Both the position numbers and the translations under genes were made by a program. Under the pieces are notes generated by a model. It searched no databases and was not told where the DNA came from. It saw only the letters and a list, made by a program, of their open reading frames with translations. From Temnopleurus reevesii (Eukaryota > Echinodermata > Echinoidea > Temnopleuroida > Temnopleuridae), in assembly GCA_036244855.1 (NCBI GenBank), contig BQKZ01000510.1, positions 24,575 through 83,391 on the forward strand: DNA of 58,817 bases. The letters run 5' to 3'. Below, piece by piece: positions 35,201-50,200 of the stretch. The stretch's first letter is position 1; the number at the start of each line of letters is the position of its first letter.

Positions 35201-38200
35201 CTATGGTTGAAAGGCAAGAGTCACGACCACTACACCACTACACCATGGTGCCTCCACACAGTATGTAAGTATGTCAGTAATCCGCAAGATTGTTCTTACA
35301 TGTATGCAATTTGCTGTGTTTATGAACTTATTCATGTTGTATTATTGTACAACTGTTGGTGATAATGTTATATTATGTTGTTAATAAAGTCAATTCAATT
35401 CAATTCAATTTTGGTGGTAGGGCAAGAGATCAAATTTCCATTTTTGCAAGTATGTTAAAGACATTGTCACACATTCTGATTTTTTTTTATTACCATAAAT
35501 TATCAGATCAAGCAGTATCACTTTCAGATTTGCGCCGTTGTGTAGTGGTCGTGATTCTCGCCTTTCAACTAGAGGGTCGCAGATGCGAATCCTACTCATG
35601 GCGTCAATTTCCTTCGGCAAGAAATTCATCCACATTGTGCTGCACTCAACCCAGGTGAAGTGAATGGGTACCTGGCAGGAATATTTATTCTTTGAAATGC
35701 CAAGTGCGCCGTGAATGGCTGCCGGGCTAAAGCCAGGGTAATAATAATGTAAAGCGCCTTGAGCACTCAGCAGAGTGGATACGTGCGCTATATAANNNNN
35801 NNNNNNNNNNNNNNNNNNNNNNNNNNNNNNNNNNNNNNNNNNNNNNNNNNNNNNNNNNNNNNNNNNNNNNNNNNNNNNNNNNNNNNNNNNNNNNNNNNNN
35901 NNNNNNNNNNNNNNNNNNNNNNNNNNNNNNNNNNNNNNNNNNNNNNNNNNNNNNNNNNNNNNNNNNNNNNNNNNNNNNNNNNNNNNNNNNNNNNNNNNNN
36001 NNNNNNNNNNNNNNNNNNNNNNNNNNNNNNNNNNNNNNNNNNNNNNNNNNNNNNNNNNNNNNNNNNNNNNNNNNNNNNNNNNNNNNNNNNNNNNNNNNNN
36101 NNNNNNNNNNNNNNNNNNNNNNNNNNNNNNNNNNNNNNNNNNNNNNNNNNNNNNNNNNNNNNNNNNNNNNNNNNNNNNNNNNNNNNNNNNNNNNNNNNNN
36201 NNNNNNNNNNNNNNNNNNNNNNNNNNNNNNNNNNNNNNNNNNNNNNNNNNNNNNNNNNNNNNNNNNNNNNNNNNNNNNNNNNNNNNNNNNNNNNNNNNNN
36301 NNNNNNNNNNNNNNNNNNNNNNNNNNNNNNNNNNNNNNNATGTCCTTTGGCTGAGCAAGTTTGCACGTATGACACCACCCTATCCCTAACTAATTAATCT
36401 GAAGCTAACCTAATTCAGCTTTCCATGAATGACAGAGCCGAAAAAATCAAACAAATCTTGAAAAACAAGCTAGGGACAATTTGCGGGTGACTCTTACGTC
36501 CTAATGAATTCTGACACAGTTTCATGACTTGGCACACATAGCTTGATCAGTCTCCCTTATAGAGGCGTTTGCACTACAAAACAAAATGATGTGAATCGCA
36601 ATTTGAGCATCAATATTCAGCCAGCATTCGCACTAAAGAGGTGATTCAAATCGCAATCTAGATTCAGAGCATTGAAGGACTGACAAGAGCTCATTGGGCA
36701 TGTCCAAAATGTTAAATCGAAGTCAACAAAATCAATGAAAAATGAAGCAGAATTACATGGTACATACTTCTTAAACAGCAAAGAAAAAATGTGATCACTG
36801 GATCAACTTAACAATCATTGCACACATGTACCCACACTATGGATATTCCCGTAACGCTTGGTGCATTGTGGGATTAATTACATCAATGTTAAAATCAGAC
36901 CGTTCGCACTATGGTCGGAGATTTGGACCGCAACCCATAACACCAGAAAATTGTGTTCCGCAAAAGGAATTACCGAGATGTCATGAATGAAATAATTTGC
37001 CATATTGCGAATACCCCAATGTATGACACTATTCTAATCTAAACCAATTTTAATCTCCAAACCAAAATCAATTTTAATCTAAGGTATTTCAATCCAGCTT
37101 GAAAAGCAAAAAAAGGAATTTGGGGAGGTTGTAATGAATTCTGACACAGTTGCCTGACTTGGCACACAAAACACGATCAGTCTCCCTAATAATTCTCTGA
37201 TCAGTCCACCCCGGGCCAAAACAGAAGACATCACAAATTACGAGAGGGGGGAAAAACCGAGCAAAACCCCCGGTAGTGAGTCACAGACATGTTTACCGAA
37301 TGAGAACAGAGATGATTTGTTGTGCCAATAGTGGTTCAAGTTATTAGGTACAGGGCCGGCGGGAAGAGAGACAATCAGAAATGTGAATAGAATCAAGCAA
37401 CATTATTCATCTTCAGGCGGTGGAAAACAAGAAGTGATGTGCTACATATAGAGGTTGAACTGTAAAATGCTCATATTTCATATTCCCCTCTTGACGACTA
37501 TAAAATGCAATATAGGTAGTAATGAAGGGACACAACTGTTCCATCAAACATCAGGGAATAATACTTGACATTTACTTAGAATATACTTTGATTTGACCTG
37601 TCAGAAAGTATGGTTTTTGCGAAATTCTGAAAAATGTGATAAAACAACAAACTCTCACAACCTAAGAAGAGCTACGATTTCCTCAAAAAATAATGTATTA
37701 AATCTCTCAAATAGTACAGATCATGGTATTCATGAATGGAAGCAACTATCCTCCTTTAATTTCCAATTCAAATTTGATTGGGAGTATTAAAAGAAGGTTT
37801 CAGGGGTTTTTCAGAGAGTATTCTTTGGCAGGCTTGCGTAAAAAAAATTGTTTATTTTATGCAAATGAGGAATGGGAACAGAGACAATTTGTTGTAACAA
37901 TAGTGGTTCAAGTATGGGGCCGCCAGGAAGAGAGACGATCAGAAATGTGAATAAAATCGGGTGACATTATTCATCTTGAGGGGGGTAAACTGACAAGTGG
38001 TTATGTGCTACAAAAGGTTGAACTGTAAAATTCTTATATTTGACGTTCCTTGCTTGATAAGGTATGCAATATATAGGCAGAAATATCAGGAAAAGAAACA
38101 TGAATATCAAAAAGCAATTTTTGCCATCAGAGCTCCTATATGTACCTCCCCTACATGTACATATCGTCACCGGTTTTACGAACCGTCCTACTAGCGAGGG

Positions 38201-41200
38201 GTGGTTACACGAACCAGTCGTAGCAATTTAATTGAACAATTGAAATAAATGCTATTGAAATAACATGTATTCAAGTGGCATTCCATTGAACTTGACGCTA
38301 TGTTGGGGTTTATACATGTTCAAGCAGCGCCCCCATAGTTGCTGGCCGGTTCGTAAAAACGCTGACGATATAATCAGGAAAAGCAACAAAAAAATTACTG
38401 TAAATTATCAATGTTTTTAAAAGATTGCACAAGCTACAAAGTTTCCTTCCTTCAGTTGTTTGTTGAGTAATGAAATGCATACTGTTTAATAGAATAATGA
38501 TGATTTGGTATTTTTTGTCATCATTTGAGGGGGCCGGTGTGGGGGTTTTCAATTGCATTTTTGAAATAGTTTATAGTAAGACTGTACAATTCAAAGATTT
38601 TTTTTTTACAATTACCATTCCAAAAGTTCAATAGGCAATCCCTAACACCCCCCCCCCCAAAAAAAAAAAAACCCAAAATAGATGACAAACAATACCAAAA
38701 CACCATTGTTCTATTGACAATATTCACCATTAAGGTAACAATCAATGTAAAGAAAAGCGCTTTTCAAATTTCTTGAATCCTTAAGTTCAAGTGGTGTTAA
38801 ATTTGATATCCTATTTCTTTTGCCAGATCAATTCCTAAAAGGGAGATTGTACTTACCACTACAAATAGCATGGTGTATACTGCAACAGCTGCATGGCCTG
38901 ATGGGAAGGATCGGCTGAAAGAGGAAGTACAGAGAAAATAAAGATGTTGTAAGAAGAAAATATCTCAAAGGTTGTTTATGCACATCATATTCAAAACAAA
39001 TATCAGTTACATAATCTCATCTTATATTAATCCTTAAAATAATAAGAGTATTTCTCAATTTTCACATTATTTGAAAACTCTGAGACAGAATATCTCAAAG
39101 CTTAATTGCCATATCATGTATCATGCTATTTCTAAGAATAATATCAATATTTTGTAATTAATACTTTCTTTGGTGTAGTTTCTTTCAACTTAGTAGTCAT
39201 CTTTATGAAAAGAAATTGTCAAAAATTGAGATGCATTTGCAAAATTCAGTTGTTTATCTACATGTATTTGTCTATCTCATTTATTCACCACTATTTATCA
39301 TCTTTTAAAATTAAAAATTGTATTTTTGGGGGATGTTGGAAGGGCATTATTAGAAGCCATTGATTGCCATTCCTGACCCTCTCTTTCAAAAGTGAAGGCC
39401 TGATTTTTTCTTGAATGTCAAGCTATCTGCTCTGTTTGAGTCAAGTCATCAAGAATATGAATTCCCTCTTACTCTGTTAAAATTTTGAATATTACAATGA
39501 ACTCCACATAGACTCGATATATACACAAAATGCTGTCTGAACTAGCATTACAGTATCAGCATTTTCAACACGAACTAAGACACTTCTATTTTCAACTCTA
39601 ATCAAATATATCATGCACTATCAGAGCAAATAGGGCACGAAATCTAGGCTAAGTGATATTAGTCAACGCCATTTTGACTTTCACCAGACCATTTGCTAAT
39701 TATAGCGTAAAATGAAATCATTTGAGATTCAGCTGTTTTCTCCCCCCATGTTCATAACCACATCCTTGGAACTTCACTCAAAACCAGGTTTCTAAGAGGT
39801 CATCCATTGCTAATTTGGAAGCTAAAAGGCTCTAACACTTGTCAAGGATATTTTGATATTGAAAAAAAAATGGTGTTCTAGAAGAAATTGGATATGGAAC
39901 TATTCCATAAAATATTGTAAAATCATATTCAAATTGATCTTCAATTAATCAACTGTATAACAATTCAAAACCCCTTTATATCATATATTTAAATGCATCA
40001 GTTCTAACTATCATATTTGTACAAAGATGCATTCATTTTTCAAATCAGTGATCAGGTTAATATCACAAAATACCGACAAGAATGACATCTTTGCATGTTA
40101 AATCATAATATGAAGTCACAACTATGCTGGAAATTCATGCATCCCCCCAAACTCCCAACATTTATCTGCTTCCATACCTTTAAGTTGGCAATACAAGGGC
40201 GCATATTTTAGCTGTATACAGAGTGACCCAACAAAAAAATGACACCAATAATAAAGTAATTCAAGTCTTTGCAATAACACCTTAAGACAACGATTTGGGA
40301 AGTATCATATTGAATTACAATTCCTGGTTATGTTTCTTAAGATATTGTTCAGTTTTTTGCTCTTTCTATCTTACTAATCAGCCTTAGAAGGATTGATCCT
40401 ACGGATGGGGGTTAGCTCCAGTAATAAATGATCACTTGATGTAGGGGTTTATAGGATGAGGGGTTTTGATAGCATTTATGCTTCAAATTGATGTGGGGAT
40501 TAGTATTAGGGTTGGGTTAGGTTTTAGGTTAGGTTTGAAGATTGGCATCCGGCCCCAGCACACCAAATACGGCACTGCATTACAGCACAGCATGTATGCA
40601 GTATCTTAGTTGTTACTGGCCAGCGTGCTCCTTCGTGTAAAGAATTGGCCAATCACAGGGGAGACATTGTGTAAATACTGTGCCCTGTTTGGTGTGCCCG
40701 GGCCTTACTGTGTACATTATCCATCGGAGAAAATGTCGCCGGAGCAAATGTCATGGAAATTTCAATAAGTTTCAGTGACTTGGCCAAATAGCCTGTAATG
40801 TATTCACAATTGTTCTTGTTTGTACCGAGACGAACTTTGCATTCAGCTTTAAACAAATGATGATAATACCACGTTGCTAGATATTGGACAAACATTGTAG
40901 CTTGACCAACCTAGCAACATTCACTGCATGCTATTCACATTCCTTTGATTGAAGTACAATTGTACTATATATCAGGTACATGTAAACAAATAGTTTGTCA
41001 TTGTGCGTTTGACAAAGGGGTGTGCAAAAAATTTTAATACATTACGAAAGTGGTCTATTGTATGATTCCAAAAATGTCTTCCAACCGTAAATCAGATTGA
41101 AATTTGAAAGAACTGATCCCGAAAGGTCTTACCGAGCCTCCAGCATCCTCTTCGGATCTTCTGGCATGCACACATCTTCGATGATTAAGAGTTGTCGATG

Positions 41201-44200
41201 ACCGTCAGCACACGTCAGATTGTCAAAGTCCGGCTGGCAGATATCCAGGAAGTGAGGTCGCAGGCGGCCGACCACGTTCTTTGTGATGTCAAAGGTCGTC
41301 ATGGTGACGAGGAGGCCAAAGAAGAAGACCGCTGTGTATCGGACAATCTGGTACAGGAGGGGTGGGATGACCACGCCCCCGCAGCATCGGTTGTACGTGT
41401 CTGGGGACAGGTAGTCCAGGTCCTGGCGTTTGCGGTAGGCGAAGATGACGATTTCTGTTGTGACCATCTTTAAAGAACACGAAAAATAATAGGTTATTGA
41501 AGAAGTGAAAATGTTTACAATTCTGCACAAATCCATTCATACAAGAAATAAAAGGTTGACTGTTCTCTATAAATGTGAAACCAAACGTGTAACATCTAGT
41601 TTTTAGTAATACTACATAATATTTTTTTCTTATGAAAGGAACATACCGTAGTGCTAAATTTCATCTTACTGTTTCATTCAAAATATTAGCACCAAGCTGC
41701 AGGCACTGCTCAAATCTGCAAGATAATGTGTGACTTACATGTATGAACAGTGTACTATAGTTCAACATCTACCTTTGATAAAAATGTACACTGCAAGTCA
41801 AAATATCTTGCTATCTGCTATCACTGTAAAAGATCAAAACAAAAGATATGGTCAAGTGATCCAACTGTGGTCTTCTGCTTTATGGTGATAACAGGTAAGA
41901 AGGAATTCTGACTGGCATTGTATCTCCCCCTGCAGCATAAAAACCAAAAATGAGCAAGGGAGAGTAGTTCAACACAAAGGCTATTCTAGTTTTTTGTTTG
42001 ACAATGTCTCTTCTGAATTTTAAAGTGTGACTTATTTATAAGATATTTGGAGATACATTTGATTCCTCATGTTTATATTGAGCATTGCATGATATTTTAG
42101 AATTTCACAAATTGGGATTAGATGCACAATACTCTCTGATCTCATCCAGGGAATAATTTTCCTAGTATCGCATCGCACTTTGCTATGCCTTTTTAGTATG
42201 ATTGCTATTCAAAAGGTGTTTTGTTTAGCAACTTTTTTTTGCGTTAAAGTGTTGAAAATGATTCTTCAATGACTAGAACTACTGCTCAAATGAGAAAAGT
42301 ATAATTATTTCCTTTCATCATATGCAAATTAAAATCATGGTAATAAAAACAAAATTAATTTCTTGAGAACCGTTATAGAGCTTTGTAGTTCAGGACACGA
42401 ACTTCCTCTTGAAAGTACAGTACCTCACAGCAAAAGTCACCCTTAAAAATCTGGTCACCTATCTCACGAATCATTGACCATGGACTGAAGCAGAGAGAGA
42501 AATCTTTACTCAAGATTACTTTTCTTGTATATGTGAGGTTTTTGATGTACAAACTATAATAATGTATGATCTCATCAATATGTGAATTGAAATCATGCTA
42601 CTAAAAACACAATCAATGGTTTTAGAGCCAACACAGAGCTTTGAAGTTCAGGAGATGGACTTCTTCTTGAAAGTACCTCACAACAAAAACTTGAGAAATT
42701 AGTCACCCATGACAAGAATCTGCTCACCTAACTCACAAATCATTGACCATGTAGTAAGGCATATGAGAGGATTATAACAATTTTGGCTGCTTTCAAATAG
42801 CTGTTGATTCTTGTCATTATTTCCTTTTGTTTTTTTTCTATTTCTATATCATTCCTTTTTATTATTGATAATCATGTAAATAATGTGATTGCCTGTGAGT
42901 TACATTTGTATTATTATCAATCATGTAAATGTGATTGCTTGTATTAGAACTCAATAAGCATATATGTTAATTTTTTTTTTTTAATTAAAAAAAATCTTTG
43001 CTCTTTAATAAAAGTATGCAATAAAGGAAGTTGAGATCATTGTGAGCTCCGATAATTGCTGAACCTAAAGAGTAATTTCATCATCTATTAGAGCTCAATT
43101 GAGCCAGAAAGAGCAGTTAAACCATGAACCAAAAATAGCTCTCTAAAAGAAAAAACAAAAGTAACCATTTGTAGGGAGCTATTCAAGTGGGTTAAAGGGG
43201 AACATAACCCAGACCTGAATATAGAAAACTGTAATGATCAATCTGTGAAAATTTGAAGTACAATCAGTTAAAAAGTTTTGAATTTTTAAAGTTTTTATTC
43301 AAACCTGTGATGGGCATCCTATTATTCAGATTTGGTCAAATTTTCAAATTCCGATCATTGTATTTTTCTCCTTCCACTGACAGTACATTCATATCTGAGG
43401 CAATTTCTCTTTAAACTATCAGGATTAAAAAAAAATGTTTTTCATGGGAACGTTTCCAAGAGTTGAAATTTCCATTACATGATAGAAATTTTTAACTAGA
43501 TGGAAGCAATTTCATAACTCTTTGTCACACCCCTTTGTGAAGATGCCTTTAACCCATTCCGGACAGGAATTATTTTACAACAAATTCAATCACTATTCCT
43601 TTCCTAAATTGGCAACACTAATATTTTAAATTCTCTTTTTAGAATGTTTCAATTAAAAATCATGTCACCATATGGAATCTTCTTTGTCAAAAAAGTGAGT
43701 TAAAAAATTGTGATTTTCAAATGATTTCTGCATTGCCAATTTAATAATTTATGACCATTTTAGTAATTATTTTCAGAAAAAAAATTCTCTGCATCCAGTG
43801 ACAAATGGTGATGGAATAAAAATGGCCAGATCTAGTGTAGAATTTATTTATCTTTCTGCTCATATATCAGGTATATTTTTAGAGCAATACATGTATATCA
43901 AATGTTATTGGACCAAAACATTCAAACGTGTTCTATCGTCCTGAAAGGATTATGCAGAAACCAAAATGCTGATGCATTCATAACCACACACAAACACACC
44001 TGCCCTCCAGGTATTGTGCATCAAACAAGTGCTTTGCGGACTGACTTCGGTTAAATTTTGGCCTCTAGGTCTTTCTGAGTGGGGTCAAGCACTTATACAC
44101 GGATGATTCACTTCCTAAAATCAATTTGCTTCTTTCTCAGATGTCCAGGAGAATTATTTTTGCTTATTTTGTATTTTCTTTTGTCTTCTCAAAGTTAATC

Positions 44201-47200
44201 TTGGTTTATGCTGCACTCCTCTTCTTTTCCCTTGAGTATCCGAGTCCAACCATAATAATTTGCTTGTTGGTAGTATATCTTAAACATCACATTAAACTAA
44301 AAGGGTGTTAATTTTTTAATACATGCATGTACTCTACTGTGCTTGATACGAGGCACCATATTATTACCCTGGCTATAATCGGGAAACAAGCAGCTTCGGC
44401 GCTCAAGTATTACAATGAATTAATTCCTACCAGATGCTCATTTTTGCCTAGGTTGAGTGCAGCACAGTGTGAATTTTTTTTGCTGAAGGAAATTAATGCC
44501 ATGGATAGGATACAAATTGCCAACTTTCTACTACTACATCACAACGCTTCCACCAGAATGGCAAAATATAGTTTTCTCAAAGGAGGGTCTTGTAATGAAA
44601 GGATTTTAGATTGGCTTTAACAATTGTAGTTGTACCATCTCTTTTCTGAGAGATTGAACTTCATGACAAGAAGGAAATCATCTAAAAATACAAACCAGCA
44701 GAATAAGAAATACAAAGCATTGAGAAAAGGTCAAATAGTGTAATCAAGAAGTGATTGATAACTAAATCTACAAATCAACCCTTATAAGAGTGACATTATT
44801 GCTCTCTTTGTGGAATCTGTGATTGGATATTTGAGTCAGTGAATGGCGCCAGTTAATGCAAAATAAATCACATTTTTGACCAAAAAGATATTTCACAAAT
44901 ACGAGATTCACTTTACATTTACATTTGACAAGGAATTCAAAAGAGTTTTTGGCGCACACACACAGATCTATACACTGCTGCTAATAAAGCCTGAGCAATT
45001 CTGATAAAACAAGGGAAATTAAATAATATAACAAAGCGGGAAAGAAATGATATTGGAATGTTTTTTTTTCATGCACTTTGATGAATACTCTTCAGGCTTT
45101 GAATCTTTCATAAAACTTTAAATGACTAACATTTCATATAATAACCTATGGGGACGCTTGAATTGGAAGATCTTGAATTACCTAAAGTTCCCCAAAACCT
45201 CATACTTTTCCAGACAATGCGTCACTTGATCCGAAATTCCGAGGGGTTTCGGAGCTCAAATTCGCCAAATCTGTTGTAATGAATAATGCTTTGGGCAACG
45301 ACGAATCAATTGCATCGCATTCAATACTTACAATAACAATGTAGAGGCCGATTCCCACTGCATAAAGAACAGTAGATGGGACTGTGGAGTCTTTGTAGGG
45401 GTACGATAGTGTCTCATCACTGCAGAAGAAACCTCTGTGGAACACCGGAAGATCGAACCCAGGCAGTCGGAAAAGCAGCGCTGGCAGAACCACTGAAAGA
45501 TGAAAGTGATATGCTTGGTAAATCGGGTGTTATGACAATTGATTTAGCTGGAAGAAGCATTATGCATTGATTTTTGGATACTAGTACTGAAAAATTATTC
45601 AATATCTGTCTCAAATGATATCATACAGAAGTGCATTTTGATCAATTTGATTAAATTTCAAGAATCTTTTAGAATCTATATTAATCTTCCATTTTGGCTT
45701 GATTTTTAGTTTATTCTTTTATCTCTGAGTCTATTTGGCTCACCCTTCAATCTTTCTTTCGATTCATCTCTTGTTTAGTGCATTATGATGGTCGAGCAGG
45801 CTATTTGTCCCTTTTCTCCACCATTTGAAAATCATTTCCAATCTTGCTCTGCTTCAAAGCTCCTTTTCTTGTTAAAATTTATTTCTATCCCCCATTTAAT
45901 TCGCTTAGAATTGTCCCCCTCCAAATTTGAAATCTAAATCCATCCCTCTTTCTCTATATCTATAAACAAAATAGGAGATATTCTTCTCCCTTTTTTATTT
46001 TCATTCTCTCTTCCACTTTGGTTGTACTGATTTTGATACGCATTCTCATCAGTTCTTTTTTTCCTGCATCAATTCTCCAGAGATCAAATACTGATGTCCT
46101 GTTTGCAATCATAAAAGTCATCATAGAAATCATCACTTGGAGATTTGATTTCATTGATTTTTATCTCTGTTCCATCTACATATCTTCATTTACCTGTAGA
46201 TCTTCAAAACCACATTCCATCAAGAGTAAACAATCCGTTGAATGTACTTTCATATATCTCGAGCTTTATATTCAGGATTTTTCTGATGGTGTTTCTACAA
46301 ATTTAATTTGCATTCAAAATTTGAACCCTCTTTGAATATTTAATGTTCAGTTGAGCTTTTATGAATAATGATTCTTCAGTAATCAATCTATTATCTTTAT
46401 ACCGCAATGTTGATGTAAGAAGCCTTAATTTAGGCCTAAATGTACAATACAATAATCATCAATTTCCCTTTCCTCTCCCTCCCTTTAGATTTTAAATCTT
46501 TTCCCCACATTTTTTGTTAATTTCTAATTCTAAAAACGCAAACAATAATCAACCCACAAATAGGTTTTGTCTACACTTATTTGGGATGTAACCTTGTAAT
46601 TATAAATCCTTCAGTTTGATATCTACAGCACATGCCTAGCCAGGAGTGCACTTGAAGGGGAGGGGGGAAGGGGCACTATTTTTATGGGAGTGCAACCGTC
46701 TGTCTCTTCATTTTCCCATGCCTCATGTGCATTTTCCATATTTTCCACATTTATTATGAAGGGGGGGGGGGGGAGGGGGACTTGCTCCCTCTGCCATCCT
46801 CCCTGGCTACACCCCTGTACAAAAAAACGACACAGCATAAAAGCTGTCAAATCTAAAATTCAGAAGATGAATTGGTATCATCTGTTATGTCAGAAAGAGG
46901 TTTTTTGAGGTGCGAATCCTGAATTCCCTGATTGATCTATAATCCCTATCTGCGTGCTCAGAGTAGGTTTCACTGCACAGATCTGACTCATAAATTGCCA
47001 TGATTAAATTATGAGGGGGGTTCTATTTTGAGGATTTCTCTCATATTTACCCAAACCAAGCGGAGGATGTAAATATTTGAAGAGCACTGAGAGAGGGAAT
47101 GGAAATGGATGCTAAAATTATTTTCCTAATGAAAGATTTCTGCCGGTTTATGCCCAAGTGAATTGTAATCTGCTTTTGAAGGCAATGCACGAAAAGTGGT

Positions 47201-50200
47201 GATTTTGGCTTTATAGGTCATGAATCACCTGAAGGTGAAGGCTTTCTTTTTCATTTGTGACCATATAATTTGATGCTGAATTTTTTGCAGTGGTTTTATT
47301 TTCGCATATTTTGCCACATGTACCTTGGCCTTGATATGATTCATATTCATATGTGTACAAGTACTGTCAAAATTTGAAAATAACTGGCTAATGTGTTGAA
47401 CTGGTACGAAATATCATGGAAATATTTGTACGCTATTAATTCTCTTATGTACAGTATTTCCGAAGTACACTTTTCAAATAGAGAGCAACAGAGGCAATTA
47501 AAGACATTTAAAGTGTAGGCGGTATTAAAGAAGCACCTAGTTTTTTTAGATTGCATACAATGATAAGTTTTAACACAAGGCAAATATTTACAGTCCAATT
47601 TTCTAAACATTACAATGATGTATTCAGTCCAATTCACATATCTGTGTGCTTGTTCGGATATAAAATATATCAATATGATCAGATGATACAGCAGCTTTCT
47701 CATTGTGCATTGATGTCAGAATGTTTTCACATCTTATCCTGATAGTAGTCTGTTCTAGTAGGCCCTGTAAATCTCACTGCCTAACTCTCTGTATCATCAA
47801 CACATAAAAGTACCTGAATGTGGCTTTCGCCGAGAGCTACAAAGTCCCATGAAGTCTACATGTGTCAATGACTCCCCAATTTGTTGCATGCTTCACATTT
47901 TGAACCGGTTGGCTTTATAAGGACTGTAAAAGCTGAAGTTTCTGGGGTTTCATTTTTTGCAAATTTCACGACCATGAATTCGTTATTAACATCAACTCAT
48001 TTGAACGCCCATAGACTTGTGTAGAATTATCTTAAAAACATGAAAATAACAACTTGCTAATGTGTGAAAATGTCTCAAATTCAGTGAATTTGCTGAAATA
48101 TATTTACGATAAATTATTGGCTTTCACCGTATTCCTTTTACTAATGAGGTCTAAATGGGTTATTAATGCCAAATTTGCTGCATGCCCTCATTTTGAACCA
48201 GTATGCTGAATTGAATTTTATTGAATGAAACCAAATTGAATTGAAATTGAAAATATATCATAGGATCTCATAAAACTTATCAAAGGGAAGTTTGTCTGAT
48301 GAGCATGGTGGCATCAGAAGGGTTAAACTACTTCAGAATAGGGATAATGATCTTCACTTGGTACATTGACACAGGTGTGAACAATTAATTACCGCACAAG
48401 ACCTCATCGCACGAAGGGATCCTCTTGGGTGCAATTTGCTACAGAACATGAGCATCTTCATCGAAAATTAGATTACGTCATCAACGGACAGCTCCAAAGT
48501 GGGTGCAAAGTGGCGTAAGTCGGGTGGAAGAATCCATTATGTGACTCCATTATGGTTCGCTAATGGAAAAAGTGTGTAGGGATGATGAAATCTATTACGT
48601 AAAGCGGTGACTAATCGAGCTGTAGACGTTGTTGCCACCTGACCATCCATCCCTACCCCATGTACAATGTAGCATTGCTGCAACTCATATCAGTCGACCC
48701 CCCAATTTTGGAAGCCCTCAAGTTCTATTATTGAAAATAATGTCGGTCGGATGGAATATGTTTTTAAAGTGACTTTTCACACAATTCAATAGGAAAATAA
48801 GACTTTGCGGAGTGAAAAGCCAGAGATCATATGAAAATAACTCTTCAGGTTGTATTCTACATGTTTACTTTTAATTTTTCTTAGATTTTTTCAATTTGAG
48901 TGAATAGGATTTTTTTAAGTTCATGTCGGGTCATTTTCAGAGCGTCGTCCACTTGAGCATCCACTAGACATAAAAAACAATAATGAAACCAGCATAAAAA
49001 GTACACTGGATAAAGGGTGATAGTCCTGTTAGCCTTAGAAATAGCCCCCATAAAAATCAAAACGAAGGCGAAAAGTAAATAGATGCATTTAAAAATCGCC
49101 CCTGTCATTAACCAATACAAACCTCTGTTTTTAGCAACAAAATAGCCCCTACGAGCTTCAAAATAGTCCCAGATAATCATTACGGCTACATGTATTTGTC
49201 AAGGTCATCATTGTGATTAAGACAAAATTAATCTACCTCACCCTTAAAAGTACAAGTATGCCAGGTGTAGGCGGTCCACTTCTTTTGTGTTTTCCCCTCT
49301 GAAAGTCAGAGAATAGTGCACTTCTAATGAATCATCTAGGTCAATCATTACCTTGAGAGAGCTAGCCATGCAGCAAATTGGCCAATCAATCTTTACTCTG
49401 GCGTAATTGCCATTGTCTATCAGTGTTTTCAAGAAGGTGCCCATTAAGAGCTTACAGACTCATTACAGCTTATCCTGAGGAAGCTGATCTTGACACCTTT
49501 CAGTATGTCCCCCCTCCCCCCCCCTCCTCTCGCAGTAAAGCATAGGGGACATACTCCTGTTTCCAAAATTGCAATTACGTTGTGGGACACATTCATGTTT
49601 TGCATAAAGATACACTTCTTGTATCCATTCAAATATAAAAAAACATGGGCAATTCCACAAAAATAGTTCCACACAAAAAATGTGTGCCAAACCCCATCTT
49701 AAAATTCATTGAATTGTCATGAAGCATTGCTCACTATATCAAATTGAGATCTTCATGCCATCGTCCAGAATGGTTATATTCAACAAAATGTTAAATGTCC
49801 ATGAATTTGTAAACCCTTCGAATTAACGATTAAAGATATTGGTCCCTTAGAAAATTTGAAAAAAAGTTAAACTATCAACTATTTAAGAATTGAATGTTAC
49901 GAGGATGCCACAAGAAGTCAAGATGTCTTAGCAAGAAGACGATAGCCAAGACCAATTTCGAGCGATCGACCCCTGAATTTCTAATTGTCTGATCAAATAT
50001 CAAATGCATACTGCACAAGCAAGCATGGTTTCTACTGCAGCACTACATTTCATCATTCCAGCCAAATGAAAACCAATATATCAGTGAGCAGAAGTAGATG
50101 TTGCATTTTGGGCAACTCATTATGCCCTCATCACCATCTTCCTTCTATCCTTCTATCTTCATTAGACAGGTGGTGGAATGATTCTCTCGGGAGCATTGTG

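Larger units (their letters stand above)
20215..38856 (-). other. PLPP intron 4 (18.6 kb)
   Basis: Donor GTAAGT, acceptor CTACAG. It holds most of the window's repeats: a pogo-like MITE pair, a triplicated block, the minisatellite, the TTAA family II element, SINEs, both larger N gaps and two duplicated blocks. No embedded gene is supported. 20350-22680 and 31100-32280 show nothing beyond AT-rich sequence and the short GCGAAATTTTCGCG-type repeat near 31460-31530. Confidence 0.85.
41468..45331 (-). other. PLPP intron 2
   Basis: Donor GTAAGT, acceptor TTTAAAG. Contains a diverged direct duplication (about 42360-42480 and 42630-42760, sharing GAGCTTTG.AGTTCAGGA and ACTCACAAATCATTGACCAT), a family I element and a decayed SINE. 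Nothing else is seen. Confidence 0.85.

Noticed and set aside
35405..36397. Long frames of 196-317 codons
   Set aside because: They run through the 544-bp N gap; flanking residues are SINE sequence.
41289..41540. Overlapping minus-strand and plus-strand frames at PLPP exon 3
   Set aside because: Shadows of the true exon; only the frame with KNVVGRLRP matches the family.
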